From positions 3,000,936-3,064,935 of the forward strand of contig NZ_KI911563.1 of assembly GCF_000515335.1 (NCBI RefSeq): a stretch of 64,000 bases of DNA. Reading direction: 5' to 3'. The stretch comes from Cohnella panacarvi Gsoil 349. Its GTDB lineage: Bacteria; Bacillota; Bacilli; Paenibacillales; Paenibacillaceae. Shown here piece by piece: positions 41,412-49,732 of this stretch. Every line of letters begins with the position of its first letter. Positions within the stretch are counted from its first letter, which is position 1. Both the position numbers and the translations under genes were made by a program. A model generated the notes under the pieces. It made no database searches and had not been told where the DNA came from. It saw nothing but the letters and a program-made list of their open reading frames with translations.

Positions 41412-43052
41412 ATGCATAAGCTTGTAAAATCTTTGCTCGTTATTGTGATGATGGCCTCAGGGTTATTGATCGCTCAGCCGCGAACCGAGGCGGCATCCTA
41501 TTCTTCCTACGCGTATCCGCAAGGCAACGTCGGGTTGAAGAAACCTCAGATTCTGTTCGAATTCATGTCAAGCGACATCACGCCCGAACTGAAAAGCTAT
41601 ACGATGACAATCGATGACGTCAAAGTGGATGCTCAATGGAATATCGGCAGAATGATTTTGTCTTATACGCCATCGGAGGATTTACAACCGGGTGAGCATA
41701 CCGTAGACATCGTGTTGGAGCTGAAAGACGATCGCTACCTGCCGCTGGAGAGAAGCTGGACGTTCCGCATCGACGAAAGAGCCGTTTCCGACCTGCCCGC
41801 GGCGCCTACGGCGCAGCAATCGGAAGGCATCGAGGCGATCAACGATTACCGGGTTATGCACGGGTTGAATCCCCTTGCGTTCAATAAGAGTTTGACGTAC
41901 GCGGCACAAGTGCATGCTCGGTATCTAGAAACGAACAAAGTCGCCGAAACGGGAGCATCGATGCACGAAGAAGATAGCGGGCTTCCCGATTATATCGGAA
42001 GCGATTTGAATAAGCGCGGCGAGTATGCAGGATATACCGGCGCTTTCTCGGAAGACGTGTCTTACAACGGAAACCCGGACACCACGATCACGCATGCGAT
42101 CGACGGCCTATTCGATGCCCCTTATCACCGCATGCCTTTCTTGATGCCCGAAGCCGTGGAGATCGGCCTCGATAAACAAGGCAATTACACGGTCATTGAA
42201 TTCGGACTCAAGAATGAAGGGGACTCGCGATTAGTCGTTTCTCCCGCTCCAGGCGACCCTTACGTACCGGTCGACTTCGACGGTAACGAGACGCCGGACC
42301 CGATACGGAATCATTCCGACGCGGAGTACCCCGTCGGTTATCCGATCATGGTCCAGCTCGCGGGGAAATTCGTTAGAGACGTGCAATTAGTAGAATCCAA
42401 GCTGACGGATCGCGCGGGCAACGAGTTGGATCTGCTGCAGAATACGCCGAAAGACGACGATCATCTGCGGAATGAGGTCATGCTGATTCCGATAAAACCG
42501 CTCTCTCCGGATACGGTGTACACGGCATACGTGAAGTTGTCCGTCATTGAGGACAATGAGCCCCGAGTCTACGAGAAGAAGTGGGATTTCCGTACGGAGC
42601 CTATCGAGGACTTAGGGAAGAGTAAATTGCATAGCGATTCCGCCGCGTATGCGAAGCTCATGAATCAACCCGACAAGCTGGTGCGCGTGGTCTCCTTCGG
42701 ACTGGCGGATACCGAATTCGTCTTGGACGACGTTATCGTACCTATGAAGCAGAAGCCGATCGTTAAAGACGGGAGCTCTTATCTGTGGATAAGGGATTTA
42801 GCAGGGGCGCTTGGGGCATCCGTAGACTGGGACGATCAACGGATGGCCGCCATCTATTCCAAACAAGGCAGAACCATCACGCTTTACACGAACCAAAAAG
42901 CTTATGCGTTGAACGGCCAAGAGGTTGCGACGAACTCGCCGGCTATATTGGATAACGGTTCGACGCTTATTCCGGTGAGACTGTTATCCGAAGTGCTTGG
43001 CGCCAAGGTTGATTTCGATGATACGACGCGAACGGTGACCATTAGTTATTAA
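41412..43052 (+). CDS. Secreted CAP-domain protein with copper-amine-oxidase-N-like repeat
   Basis: A 546-residue exported protein. Signal peptide about 1-27 (LVKSLLVIVMMASGLLIA, cleavage near TEA-A). An Ig-like module (about 35-130) precedes the CAP/SCP domain (about 138-275; INDYRVMHGLNPLAFNKSL, then HEED and NGNPDTTITHAIDGLFDAPYH split). Another Ig-like segment (to about 400) is followed by the stalk-like copper-amine-oxidase N-terminal repeat (LWIRDLAGALGASVDWD, ALNGQEVATNSPAI, LIPVRLLSEVLGAKV). ATG at 41412 is preferred, 9 nt after AGGAGGA; TTG at 41406 is too close. Function of CAP proteins in Bacilli is open. Confidence 0.88.
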   Translation: MHKLVKSLLVIVMMASGLLIAQPRTEAASYSSYAYPQGNVGLKKPQILFEFMSSDITPELKSYTMTIDDVKVDAQWNIGRMILSYTPSEDLQPGEHTVDIVLELKDDRYLPLERSWTFRIDERAVSDLPAAPTAQQSEGIEAINDYRVMHGLNPLAFNKSLTYAAQVHARYLETNKVAETGASMHEEDSGLPDYIGSDLNKRGEYAGYTGAFSEDVSYNGNPDTTITHAIDGLFDAPYHRMPFLMPEAVEIGLDKQGNYTVIEFGLKNEGDSRLVVSPAPGDPYVPVDFDGNETPDPIRNHSDAEYPVGYPIMVQLAGKFVRDVQLVESKLTDRAGNELDLLQNTPKDDDHLRNEVMLIPIKPLSPDTVYTAYVKLSVIEDNEPRVYEKKWDFRTEPIEDLGKSKLHSDSAAYAKLMNQPDKLVRVVSFGLADTEFVLDDVIVPMKQKPIVKDGSSYLWIRDLAGALGASVDWDDQRMAAIYSKQGRTITLYTNQKAYALNGQEVATNSPAILDNGSTLIPVRLLSEVLGAKVDFDDTTRTVTISY

Positions 43053-43129
43053 GAACGAGGAATTTGCATGCATGAGTCCGCGATCGATCGCCGGTCGCAT
43101 ACGCTGCAGAACGTACAACCGATTTCCGT

Positions 43130-43315
43130 CTCAACTGCGTGGAGTACAGTTCGTTATCATCCTATCGTCATTTTTTCTAGTGGATAACGGCATCGAATAC
43201 ATCTCATTATCGCCGAAACATCGGATCTCGCATTTTTCTACCCAAATAACTGCACTTCGTACCGTTTACAGATCAAGGAGTATCCCAACGATTGGAATAC
43301 CTGCCATTCATGCAG
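43130..43315. repeat. 186-bp dispersed intergenic repeat, copy 2
   Basis: Gap-free alignment partner of 30694-30879 in the same orientation, with scattered substitutions. It lies in the 637-bp gap after the CAP gene, again behind a monocistronic gene end. The flanks 43053-43129 and 43316-43393 show no gene. Confidence 0.9.
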
Positions 43316-43393
43316 TAAATGACGCCAACGCACGTACGCCCGGAAATGGAGTAGGCTAGAGGTATCTTCGGCTTGCGGGAATACAAGCACATA

Positions 43394-43560
43394 TCAGGGA
43401 ATTAGCCCGGCAATACGGCATCTAAGAACGCGCTTGGAAGCCGAGAAGGAGCGCTTGCCAACGGCATCGAAGACGACATCATATCTTTTGCCCGCTTTCG
43501 TGAAGTCCTCCCGAGTATAATCGACAACGAAGTCCGCCCCTGCTTTTCGTACCGGAATTC
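43394..43560 (-). pseudogene. Relic of an MDR-type (zinc/quinone oxidoreductase) dehydrogenase
   Basis: The complement reads RKAGADFVVDYTREDFTKAG, then KRYDVVFDAVGKRSFSASKR VL, the Rossmann-fold end segment of NAD(P)H:quinone oxidoreductase/zinc-type alcohol dehydrogenases, ending at a stop at 43394. The catalytic N-terminal domain and the rest of the nucleotide domain are absent. Just upstream on that strand lie a 40-bp inverted-repeat block and the palindrome at 43613. Confidence 0.7.
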
Positions 43561-43600
43561 CCCCCTAAGTCCAAGTAATGACTTCATTGTATCTAGGGGG
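43561..43600. repeat. 40-bp block with CCCCCTA/TAGGGGG ends
   Basis: CCCCCTA (43561-43567) and TAGGGGG (43594-43600) are inverted; AGTC and GACT inside are also inverted. It abuts the dehydrogenase relic exactly. Too short for an insertion sequence; could be a hairpin or excision scar. Confidence 0.5.
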
Positions 43601-43612
43601 ATCATTCCTTGC

Positions 43613-43628
43613 ATTGACTTAAGTCAAT
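43613..43628. promoter_or_regulatory. Perfect 16-bp palindrome ATTGACTTAAGTCAAT
   Basis: An exact palindrome upstream (on the complement) of the dehydrogenase relic. It shares ATTGACT/AGTCAAT arms with the 14-bp palindrome at 37637, so the same kind of repressor may have bound both. Confidence 0.55.
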
Positions 43629-43635
43629 AACAGTA

Positions 43636-43661
43636 AAGGCCATCCTGAAGAGGATGGCCTT
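43636..43661 (-). terminator. Terminator of the large SLH gene
   Basis: AAGGCCATCC (43636-43645) and GGATGGCCTT (43652-43661) around TGAAGA; on the complement it follows the SLH stop by about 30 bp. Confidence 0.8.
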
Positions 43662-43689
43662 GGACGAATACTTGATTCTGTTGCCGAAA

Positions 43690-46600
43690 CTATGCGGTCG
43701 TCGCGGCTACTCCGGCTGTCTCCGGCGCGATTACGTTGCGTTGCGCGGATGCGTCGCGGATCGCCTTCACGAGCTGCACGTTCGGCTTCGTACCGGTGAT
43801 GTCCGCCGAGTCTTTCTCCTGAAGCTTCAACGTGACCGTCGTACCGTCGGCGCTTACGTTTACGTCGTTGACCGTATAGCCGTCCACCAGGAACGAGTCG
43901 AAGGCAACGGAAGCGGCTTGAATCGCTTCCGAGAATGTTACGGTCACGGTATCCCACTTGCTGTTCGCATTCGAGTCCGCAATGACGCGGGACACGATGG
44001 ACGGAGCCGCGTAGTCGATCGCGCCGGTTTGCGATATCGCGGTACTCGCAATATTGAGGTCGGACGTAAGACCGCCGGCCGTAATGCCCAAAGCCACCGT
44101 GCTCGGATTGATAATCCCTACGGCGCTTGGAGCTTTAACCGTGACGAGCGCCGTGCCTCCTTCGTTCTTATAGGTCGCCGAAGTCGCCGCTTGTCCGTCA
44201 ATCGTAAATTTCGATACATCGATTGCGTTCAGATACGTGTCGACCTTGAACGTAAGCGTATCTCCGCTGATGGCTCTTACATCGCTAATATTGCCGTTGG
44301 ATAGCGTGACAGCCGTCAGAGCGACCGTATTACTGAGAGCGCTCGTGGCATTGCCCGCCGCGTCTTTCACTTGACCGACGAGAAGCTTCGCGTAATTCCC
44401 GAAACCGAGGCCCGAAATCGCGTTCGGGAGCGTAATGAGAACGCCATTGTTGCCGGCGGTCGGAGTAATCGTCGTGCCTGCCGGCAGCGCGCTTGGATGG
44501 CTGCCGTCGGAAGCGGCCAATCGGTAATAATTCGTATCCAGGATGGAGCCTAGCCCCGTAATGGTCATCGCCTCGCTGAACTTAACGACCACGGTCTTAT
44601 TGTCCGCTGTAAACTCGCCCGTCGTAACGTTTGGCGCGATCGTGTCCGCTACGCTGAACGAAGTGGAATAAGGAAGGTTTTTGTTCTTCGCGAGCGAGGT
44701 ATCCGTTAAGACGCCATCCGCCAAGCTTAACGTGTATGTGGAGCCGTTGATCGGGACCGCAGTAGTCAAGCGATACGTATTGCTTGTCGGGGCGACGCCG
44801 GAGACGGGAATCGTCGTACCGTCCGCCGACTTCAAAGTGAAATCGGCCGGGTCGACGCCTGTTACCGCTTCGCTGAACGTTACGTCCACGTGGGTGGAAT
44901 CGACATAGTTCACCCCGCTAACCGTAGGCGCGGTCGTATCGGCAATGACCGACGTCGTAAGCGTGGTCGTCGCGAATTTGTTCCCCCAAGCATCCTGAAG
45001 CTGAACCGCTGTCGAGGGGCTGTTGTTCAAGAACAAGGTGACGGCGCCTTGCGGCAGCGGGGCGTTGTCGAAATTTACCGTCATCGTAAGGCCGTCCGGA
45101 CTAAGGGACGCCGTTCCTTTATAGCTCGGCACGTTATTGTTCGAATGATATACCGTAAAATCCGTATTCAGAGCGCCTGTGCCTGCCATGCTTACCGCTT
45201 CGTTGAACTGAATCGCAACCGACGTTTGCGTGATCGACGCGACGCTTGCCGCCGGAGCGACCGTATCCGCCGCGTAGCTGAACTTCACATCGCTTTTCGG
45301 TACGGCCAGACCTACGAAGTCTTTGATCTGATTGCCGCTCGCGGTATTCGTCGGGTTGATGGTCAGCGTATAGTCTCCGGCCGGCAATGCGCTGCCGAGC
45401 GTCAGCTCGACGACGTTCGGCTTAACGATCGTCGGCGCTCCGGCTAACGAATACGTATTATTGTTGAGCGAGAATGCCGTGTTGCTCAAGGAAGAGGCCG
45501 TTACGGGCTCCGAGAACGTCACTTGAACTTTGGTCGGTGCCGTCAGCTTGGCGCCGATCGCGCTTGGAATCGTCAAATCCAGGAAGGTGACGGTTTCGCT
45601 GACGTTCGCCAGCTTGCTGCCGGAGACGGATTGCACGTCCTTGATCGCCAGCGAACCGACGGCTTGCTGGCCTTCCGCCTGGGTCAATGTGACGAGAACG
45701 GATTTCTTGTCGTCCAGCAGATCGACGGAGGAAATCCCCGAAGAAGCTCCCGTGTACGTGTAGTTGGATACGAGTTGGGCAGACGTTCTGTCCAGTTCCT
45801 GATTGAACGCGACCTTGATTTGTTTATTATTATCCGCGGTCACGCCCGTCACGCGGAGGTCGGTTACAACCGGCGTAACGATTGCCGGTCCTTTGACGTT
45901 CGGCTTGTTCACGGTGATGGTATAGGGAACGCCGCCGGTCATTCTGTCTGTCGTAACGACAGCGGACATCTTGTCGTCGCTCAAGCTCACATTCGTAATG
46001 TTCAGTGCCGCGCCTGTTGCCGCTTTAATCGTAATGTCCGACGCCGCAAGCGAATCAAGCGCTTTGGAGAACGTTAGAGTTATCGACGATAAATCCGCGC
46101 CGGCCGTAGCCGTAACGGTCGTCGACAGCAAGGCTGCCGCCGCCGATTGCAACTTGTCCTTGTTCGTCAGAAAACGATCCACGACTACGGCAACCTGCTC
46201 TCGCGTGGCGATTGCTTTGCCGTCGAATCGGGTAGGCGTTACCCCCGCGAACAGATCGTTCGCAACCGCGAAGGCGACGGCGTCTCGGGCATATGGCGAA
46301 ATTCTGTCCTTGTCCTCGAATATCAGGGTATCGCCCAATCCCTTCATGTCGTCCGGAGTCAGTCCAAGAGCGCGTACGAATATCGTCGCCATTTGTTCGC
46401 GAGTGATCTGTTTGCCGCCCCCGAAGACGTCCGCGGAAAGCCCCGAGATCCAACCCTTCTTCACCGCGGTTTCTACATAGGTGTAAGCCCAATGATCTTT
46501 GCCAAGGTCGGTAAAGGTAGGCGTACCCGGATTCGCGAGCTCGTTCTCGGGAACGAGCGCTTTAACTAATAGAGTCGCGAATGCGTCGCGATTCATGGCG

Positions 46601-46968
46601 GACTTGGGATTGAAATTTCCCGCTTGATCGCCCGTAATAATCTTCATGTCCATCAATCGTGAAATGGAAGGCCTAGCCCAACTGGAAGCGGAAGTGAAAT
46701 CGTTCGGCGTAGCCGCTTGCGCTTTGCCTACGCCTCCGGCAAGCGGAACCGTCGAGATCAACATCCCGCCTAGAATAATTTTGGCGACATTAATCTTGAC
46801 GTTCGGATATTTCTTCTTCGCGTAATCCTGGACGTCAGAGATGAGTTCTTGTTTGTTGCTCCCGTCAAGGTCGGACTCGCTTGCGAATTCGACTTTCTGC
46901 GGATCAAGGTAAATAATCAGTTCATAGCCTTCACCCGTTTTGATGAGCTCATCGCGCAAGACATTCAA
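43690..46968 (-). CDS. Large SLH surface protein with Ig-like repeats and a cytoplasmic N-terminal extension
   Basis: About 1092 residues. Unusually, the export signal is internal: residues 1-57 form a soluble module (YELIIYLDPQKVEFASESD, SDVQDYAKKKYPNVKINVAK), then a hydrophobic segment (61-78) and a cleavage-like AQA-AT near 85. Three SLH domains follow (about 90-285: SSWARPSISRLMDMKIITGD; GKDHWAYTYVETAVKKGWIS; ISPYARDAVAFAVANDLFAG). The remainder is a string of about eight bacterial Ig-like segments with VTFSEAV(T)-type strands. TTG at 46968 is chosen because TGGAGGAAA precedes it; GTG 47097 and ATG 47064 would prepend residues without a ribosome site. SLH domains anchor it to the wall; Ig-like repeats suggest an S-layer or adhesin role. 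Confidence 0.87.
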   Translation of the reverse strand: MNVLRDELIKTGEGYELIIYLDPQKVEFASESDLDGSNKQELISDVQDYAKKKYPNVKINVAKIILGGMLISTVPLAGGVGKAQAATPNDFTSASSWARPSISRLMDMKIITGDQAGNFNPKSAMNRDAFATLLVKALVPENELANPGTPTFTDLGKDHWAYTYVETAVKKGWISGLSADVFGGGKQITREQMATIFVRALGLTPDDMKGLGDTLIFEDKDRISPYARDAVAFAVANDLFAGVTPTRFDGKAIATREQVAVVVDRFLTNKDKLQSAAAALLSTTVTATAGADLSSITLTFSKALDSLAASDITIKAATGAALNITNVSLSDDKMSAVVTTDRMTGGVPYTITVNKPNVKGPAIVTPVVTDLRVTGVTADNNKQIKVAFNQELDRTSAQLVSNYTYTGASSGISSVDLLDDKKSVLVTLTQAEGQQAVGSLAIKDVQSVSGSKLANVSETVTFLDLTIPSAIGAKLTAPTKVQVTFSEPVTASSLSNTAFSLNNNTYSLAGAPTIVKPNVVELTLGSALPAGDYTLTINPTNTASGNQIKDFVGLAVPKSDVKFSYAADTVAPAASVASITQTSVAIQFNEAVSMAGTGALNTDFTVYHSNNNVPSYKGTASLSPDGLTMTVNFDNAPLPQGAVTLFLNNSPSTAVQLQDAWGNKFATTTLTTSVIADTTAPTVSGVNYVDSTHVDVTFSEAVTGVDPADFTLKSADGTTIPVSGVAPTSNTYRLTTAVPINGSTYTLSLADGVLTDTSLAKNKNLPYSTSFSVADTIAPNVTTGEFTADNKTVVVKFSEAMTITGLGSILDTNYYRLAASDGSHPSALPAGTTITPTAGNNGVLITLPNAISGLGFGNYAKLLVGQVKDAAGNATSALSNTVALTAVTLSNGNISDVRAISGDTLTFKVDTYLNAIDVSKFTIDGQAATSATYKNEGGTALVTVKAPSAVGIINPSTVALGITAGGLTSDLNIASTAISQTGAIDYAAPSIVSRVIADSNANSKWDTVTVTFSEAIQAASVAFDSFLVDGYTVNDVNVSADGTTVTLKLQEKDSADITGTKPNVQLVKAIRDASAQRNVIAPETAGVAATTA

Positions 46969-47177
46969 TTGAAATTTCCTCCAATCGGGTTGTAAAATCA
47001 ACAGACAACGAATAGCCTGCCATATCGTTTCCGTTAATGAAAAATTCAATTCATTGAGGTTCATCGCAGGCGAGCGGTGGAACGCGTCAGGAGCCACCGG
47101 GCCAACATTATCAGCCAGATTGCATCACTGCAGCAGGTCGTCGATTTTATCCGAACCACAGGAGACTGGAGGCACCC

Positions 47178-47780
47178 ATGGCCAATACCGATAAGTTCGA
47201 AATGATCGCCGGCACGTATGATACACCTGAAAGAATCCGAATCGCCAAAGCATCCGCGGAAGCCATCCGTGAATACATCATAGATGCCAAGAGCAAGAGC
47301 GCGATCGACTTCGGTTGCGGGACCGGGCTAGTCGGAATGAACCTACTGGACGAATTTCGTGCCATGCTGTTTCTGGATACTTCCCCGGGCATGATCGACC
47401 AGATAAAAAGGAAGATTACCGAGTCGGCCATTCGGAACGCGGAGACGATGATTTTCGATTTCGAAAAAGAAGGATTGGGCGATGTTCGCGCGGACTATAT
47501 ATTCATGGCACAAGTCCTGCTTCATATTCCCGATGTTCAACCCGTTCTGACCAGGCTATACGAAGTGCTGAACGACGGAGGGCATCTGCTCATCGTCGAT
47601 TTCGATAAGAACGACAAGGTATCTTCAGAACTCGTCCATACCGGATTTAACCAGAACGAGCTGGCGGACCTCATGACGGCAATCGGGTTTAAGGATATCC
47701 ATTCCAGAACCTTCTTGGCCGGCGAGCGGATTTTCATGGGGCAAGACGCGTCGATGTTCGTTCTGGACTCCAGCAAGTAA
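47178..47780 (+). CDS. Class I SAM-dependent methyltransferase
   Basis: A 200-residue methyltransferase with motif I AIDFGCGTGLVGMNLL, motif II FLDTSPGMI and motif IV in YIFMAQVLLHIPD. N-terminal NTDKFEMIAGTYDTPERI resembles small-molecule methyltransferases of the UbiE/TehB group. ATG at 47178 follows GGAGACTGGAGGCACCC. It is divergent from the SLH gene and tail-to-tail with the deacetylase gene, 2 bp apart. Substrate unknown. Confidence 0.87.
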   Translation: MANTDKFEMIAGTYDTPERIRIAKASAEAIREYIIDAKSKSAIDFGCGTGLVGMNLLDEFRAMLFLDTSPGMIDQIKRKITESAIRNAETMIFDFEKEGLGDVRADYIFMAQVLLHIPDVQPVLTRLYEVLNDGGHLLIVDFDKNDKVSSELVHTGFNQNELADLMTAIGFKDIHSRTFLAGERIFMGQDASMFVLDSSK

Positions 47781-47782
47781 AC

Positions 47783-48511
47783 TTATGATCGCCGCTTGTA
47801 AGAGAGCAGCTCGGACACCGTTACGAACCGGAAGCCTCTTCGCTTCAATTCGGGCAATATTCGTTCCAAAGCCGCTATCGTTTGCGTACTCCCCTGGACA
47901 TGATCGTGGAACAAGGCAATATCCCCGTTACGGGCGTTGTTCAACACTTTGTTCACGATCTTATCGACTCCCGGCTTGTTCCAATCCTCCGTGTCTTGAT
48001 GCCAAGACCATAAGACGATTCGATAATGAAAATATTTCGACACGCGGACTAATTGCTCGCTGTAATACCCGCCGGGGGGACGGAACAGGTGAGGTTGCTG
48101 CCCGGTAACTTGCACAATCGCGTCATTGGTCTGCTCCATCTCCTTACGAATCTTCTGACTCGAATCCCGGCGATTGAAGTAGGGGTGACTGTACGTATGA
48201 TTCGCGATTTCATGCCCCTCCAGCGATTCCCTAATGACGAGATCGGGATACTCCTCCACGCGTTTGCCCACGACGAAGAAGGTCGCCTTGGCTTCGTATT
48301 GGCGCAGAAGATCCAGGATCGCCGGCGTGTCCTCCGAATCGGGACCGTCATCGAACGTCAGAGCGATAACTTTCTCCTTCGTCGGAACTTCCCAGACGAT
48401 TTCGTTGCGGGCTTCATAATAATCCCGGCTGTTGGAAGGAGCAGACCAAGCCGGCGTCTGCGACGACAAGAGAAGACAGGCGACAAGAGCACCCGAGCGA
48501 CGAAACGGCAT
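47783..48511 (-). CDS. Polysaccharide deacetylase (NodB homology domain)
   Basis: A 242-residue exported carbohydrate de-N-acetylase. A short signal segment (MPFRRSGALVACLLLSSQTP, cleavage near WSA) precedes the NodB domain: motif 1 TFDDGPD (catalytic base and metal Asp), motif 2 HTYSHP (metal His pair), motif 3 RPPGGYY, motif 4 SWHQDTEDW and motif 5 LFHDH. It probably modifies peptidoglycan or another N-acetylated wall polymer, as PdaA/PdaB-type proteins do. ATG at 48511 follows GGAGGTATTCGC on the complement. Confidence 0.92.
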   Translation of the reverse strand: MPFRRSGALVACLLLSSQTPAWSAPSNSRDYYEARNEIVWEVPTKEKVIALTFDDGPDSEDTPAILDLLRQYEAKATFFVVGKRVEEYPDLVIRESLEGHEIANHTYSHPYFNRRDSSQKIRKEMEQTNDAIVQVTGQQPHLFRPPGGYYSEQLVRVSKYFHYRIVLWSWHQDTEDWNKPGVDKIVNKVLNNARNGDIALFHDHVQGSTQTIAALERILPELKRRGFRFVTVSELLSYKRRS

Positions 48512-48586
48512 GCGAATACCTCCATGAATCCAGATCGTCTCTATACTGCCTTAATGGGGTACATTCGTATACATCGAATAACGAAG

Positions 48587-48611
48587 AAAGGCACCCGTAC
48601 CGGGTGCCTTT
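48587..48611. terminator. Terminator downstream of the YkgJ gene
   Basis: AAAGGCACCCG (48587-48597) and CGGGTGCCTTT (48601-48611) are an exact inverted repeat with a 3-nt loop, with A and T runs on either side. Confidence 0.75.
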
Positions 48612-48619
48612 CATGAATC

Positions 48620-48874
48620 TTATGGGCGAGTCGTCTGTTCGAGCGCGCTAAGGTACGCATGGGCTTCTTCGTTCGTCGTTCCGCACATCTCAAGGGAGGG
48701 CGGCAAGCTGCCGCAGACGGCGGGGCGTTCAGGCTTGCCGAACAAGCCGCACCGGTAATCCTCCGTCAGATTCACGCAAGGGACGCCGGCAGGCTTGCCA
48801 TCCGGCATGCCGGGTATCGGGGAGGAGATAGAGACGACGATGCAACACGCAGCGCAGCCTATTCTACATTCCAT
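48620..48874 (-). CDS. YkgJ-family cysteine-cluster protein
   Basis: An 84-residue protein with C3, C7, C10, C11, C33, C42, C54 and C64 in the pattern of the YkgJ/CxxCxxCC family, thought to bind zinc or an iron-sulfur cluster. Soluble, function unknown. ATG at 48874 follows AAGGAGGAATCGCCAC on the complement, a strong site. Confidence 0.88.
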   Translation of the reverse strand: MECRIGCAACCIVVSISSPIPGMPDGKPAGVPCVNLTEDYRCGLFGKPERPAVCGSLPPSLEMCGTTNEEAHAYLSALEQTTRP

Positions 48875-48919
48875 GTGGCGATTCCTCCTTCACCTCATTA
48901 TAGGTATAGGCGAAGGAGC

Positions 48920-48960
48920 TTGACAATCGGAAATCGAGCGATTAAAATCTAACCAGTTAG
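48920..48960 (+). promoter_or_regulatory. Promoter and operator of the TetR gene
   Basis: TTGACA (48920-48925) is 17 nt from TAAAAT (48943-48948), near consensus. CTAACCAGTTAG (48949-48960) follows at once, covering the start site; the same motif precedes the MFS gene. Confidence 0.8.
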
Positions 48961-48978
48961 TTATAAAGGATCGAAACG

Positions 48979-49665
48979 GTGGTGAACGATACGCCAGGCT
49001 CCAACACAAGATCGAAGAAGACATACGATGCCGCGAAGACCAAAGAAACGATACTGGACGCTGCCGAGCTCATATTCGCGGAGCAAGGGTATTCCGCCGC
49101 GCGAGTCGATGCGATCGCTAAGGCGTCGGGCTACAATAAGAGCCTGATCTATCAGTATTATCAGGATAAAATCGGTCTGTACACCGAGGTCGTCAAGCGG
49201 GCGGACCAATTGGGCGATCGGGTGCTCGGCGAAGTAATCGGACAGTTGCAGATGGACGAATCGCTCACAACCGATGCAACCAAATTCAAGCGTTATATAA
49301 CAACGATCGTGAAACATTCGTATCAATTCATGCTCGATCATCCTCGGTTCATGAAAATTTTCGCTTGGGAAGCGGCGGAGGAATGGAAGACTTGGAATCA
49401 AATCACGTATCGCCCAGACGACATCTCTCTATTCCTTGAGATTGCCAAGAAGGCAAAGCAAAACGGTCTGCTTCGTTCCGATCTCGATCCGACGTTCTTC
49501 CCTTTGTTCCTCTTGAATAACGTATTTTTCGCCACGCTGACGCTATCTCGGTTCAAGAGCTTCGGCAGCGGAACGGACTCCAGTGCCGAGCAAGACATAG
49601 AGCTGGCCAAGGAGCAAACCGCAAGCTTTATCATATGCGGCTTAATGAACCCGTCGTACCTTTAA
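48979..49665 (+). CDS. TetR-family repressor of the adjacent MFS exporter
   Basis: A 228-residue repressor. The helix-turn-helix (about 18-62) reads ETILDAAELIFAEQGYSAARVDAIAKASGYNKSLIYQYYQDK in two parts; the C-terminal all-helical ligand domain has the HPRFMKIFAWE helix. Tandem GTG codons at 48979 and 48982 follow AAAGGATCGAAACG; either could start. The CTAACYAGTTAG palindrome occurs in both this promoter and that of the MFS gene 68 bp downstream, strong evidence for co-repression of self and exporter. Confidence 0.9.
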   Translation: MVNDTPGSNTRSKKTYDAAKTKETILDAAELIFAEQGYSAARVDAIAKASGYNKSLIYQYYQDKIGLYTEVVKRADQLGDRVLGEVIGQLQMDESLTTDATKFKRYITTIVKHSYQFMLDHPRFMKIFAWEAAEEWKTWNQITYRPDDISLFLEIAKKAKQNGLLRSDLDPTFFPLFLLNNVFFATLTLSRFKSFGSGTDSSAEQDIELAKEQTASFIICGLMNPSYL

Positions 49666-49698
49666 ATGAGGGCGACGGTCATTTTTAAGTATTTATAA

Positions 49699-49710
49699 CT
49701 AACTAGTTAG
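49699..49710. promoter_or_regulatory. TetR operator before the MFS gene
   Basis: CTAACTAGTTAG is an exact 12-bp palindrome 22 bp before the MFS start codon, differing by one base from CTAACCAGTTAG at 48949. Confidence 0.78.
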
Positions 49711-49732
49711 ATAATAATAAGGAGGCAGGAAA

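Noticed and set aside
43654-46569. Long plus-strand frames opposite the large SLH gene
   Set aside because: Antisense shadows of the repetitive Ig-like region.
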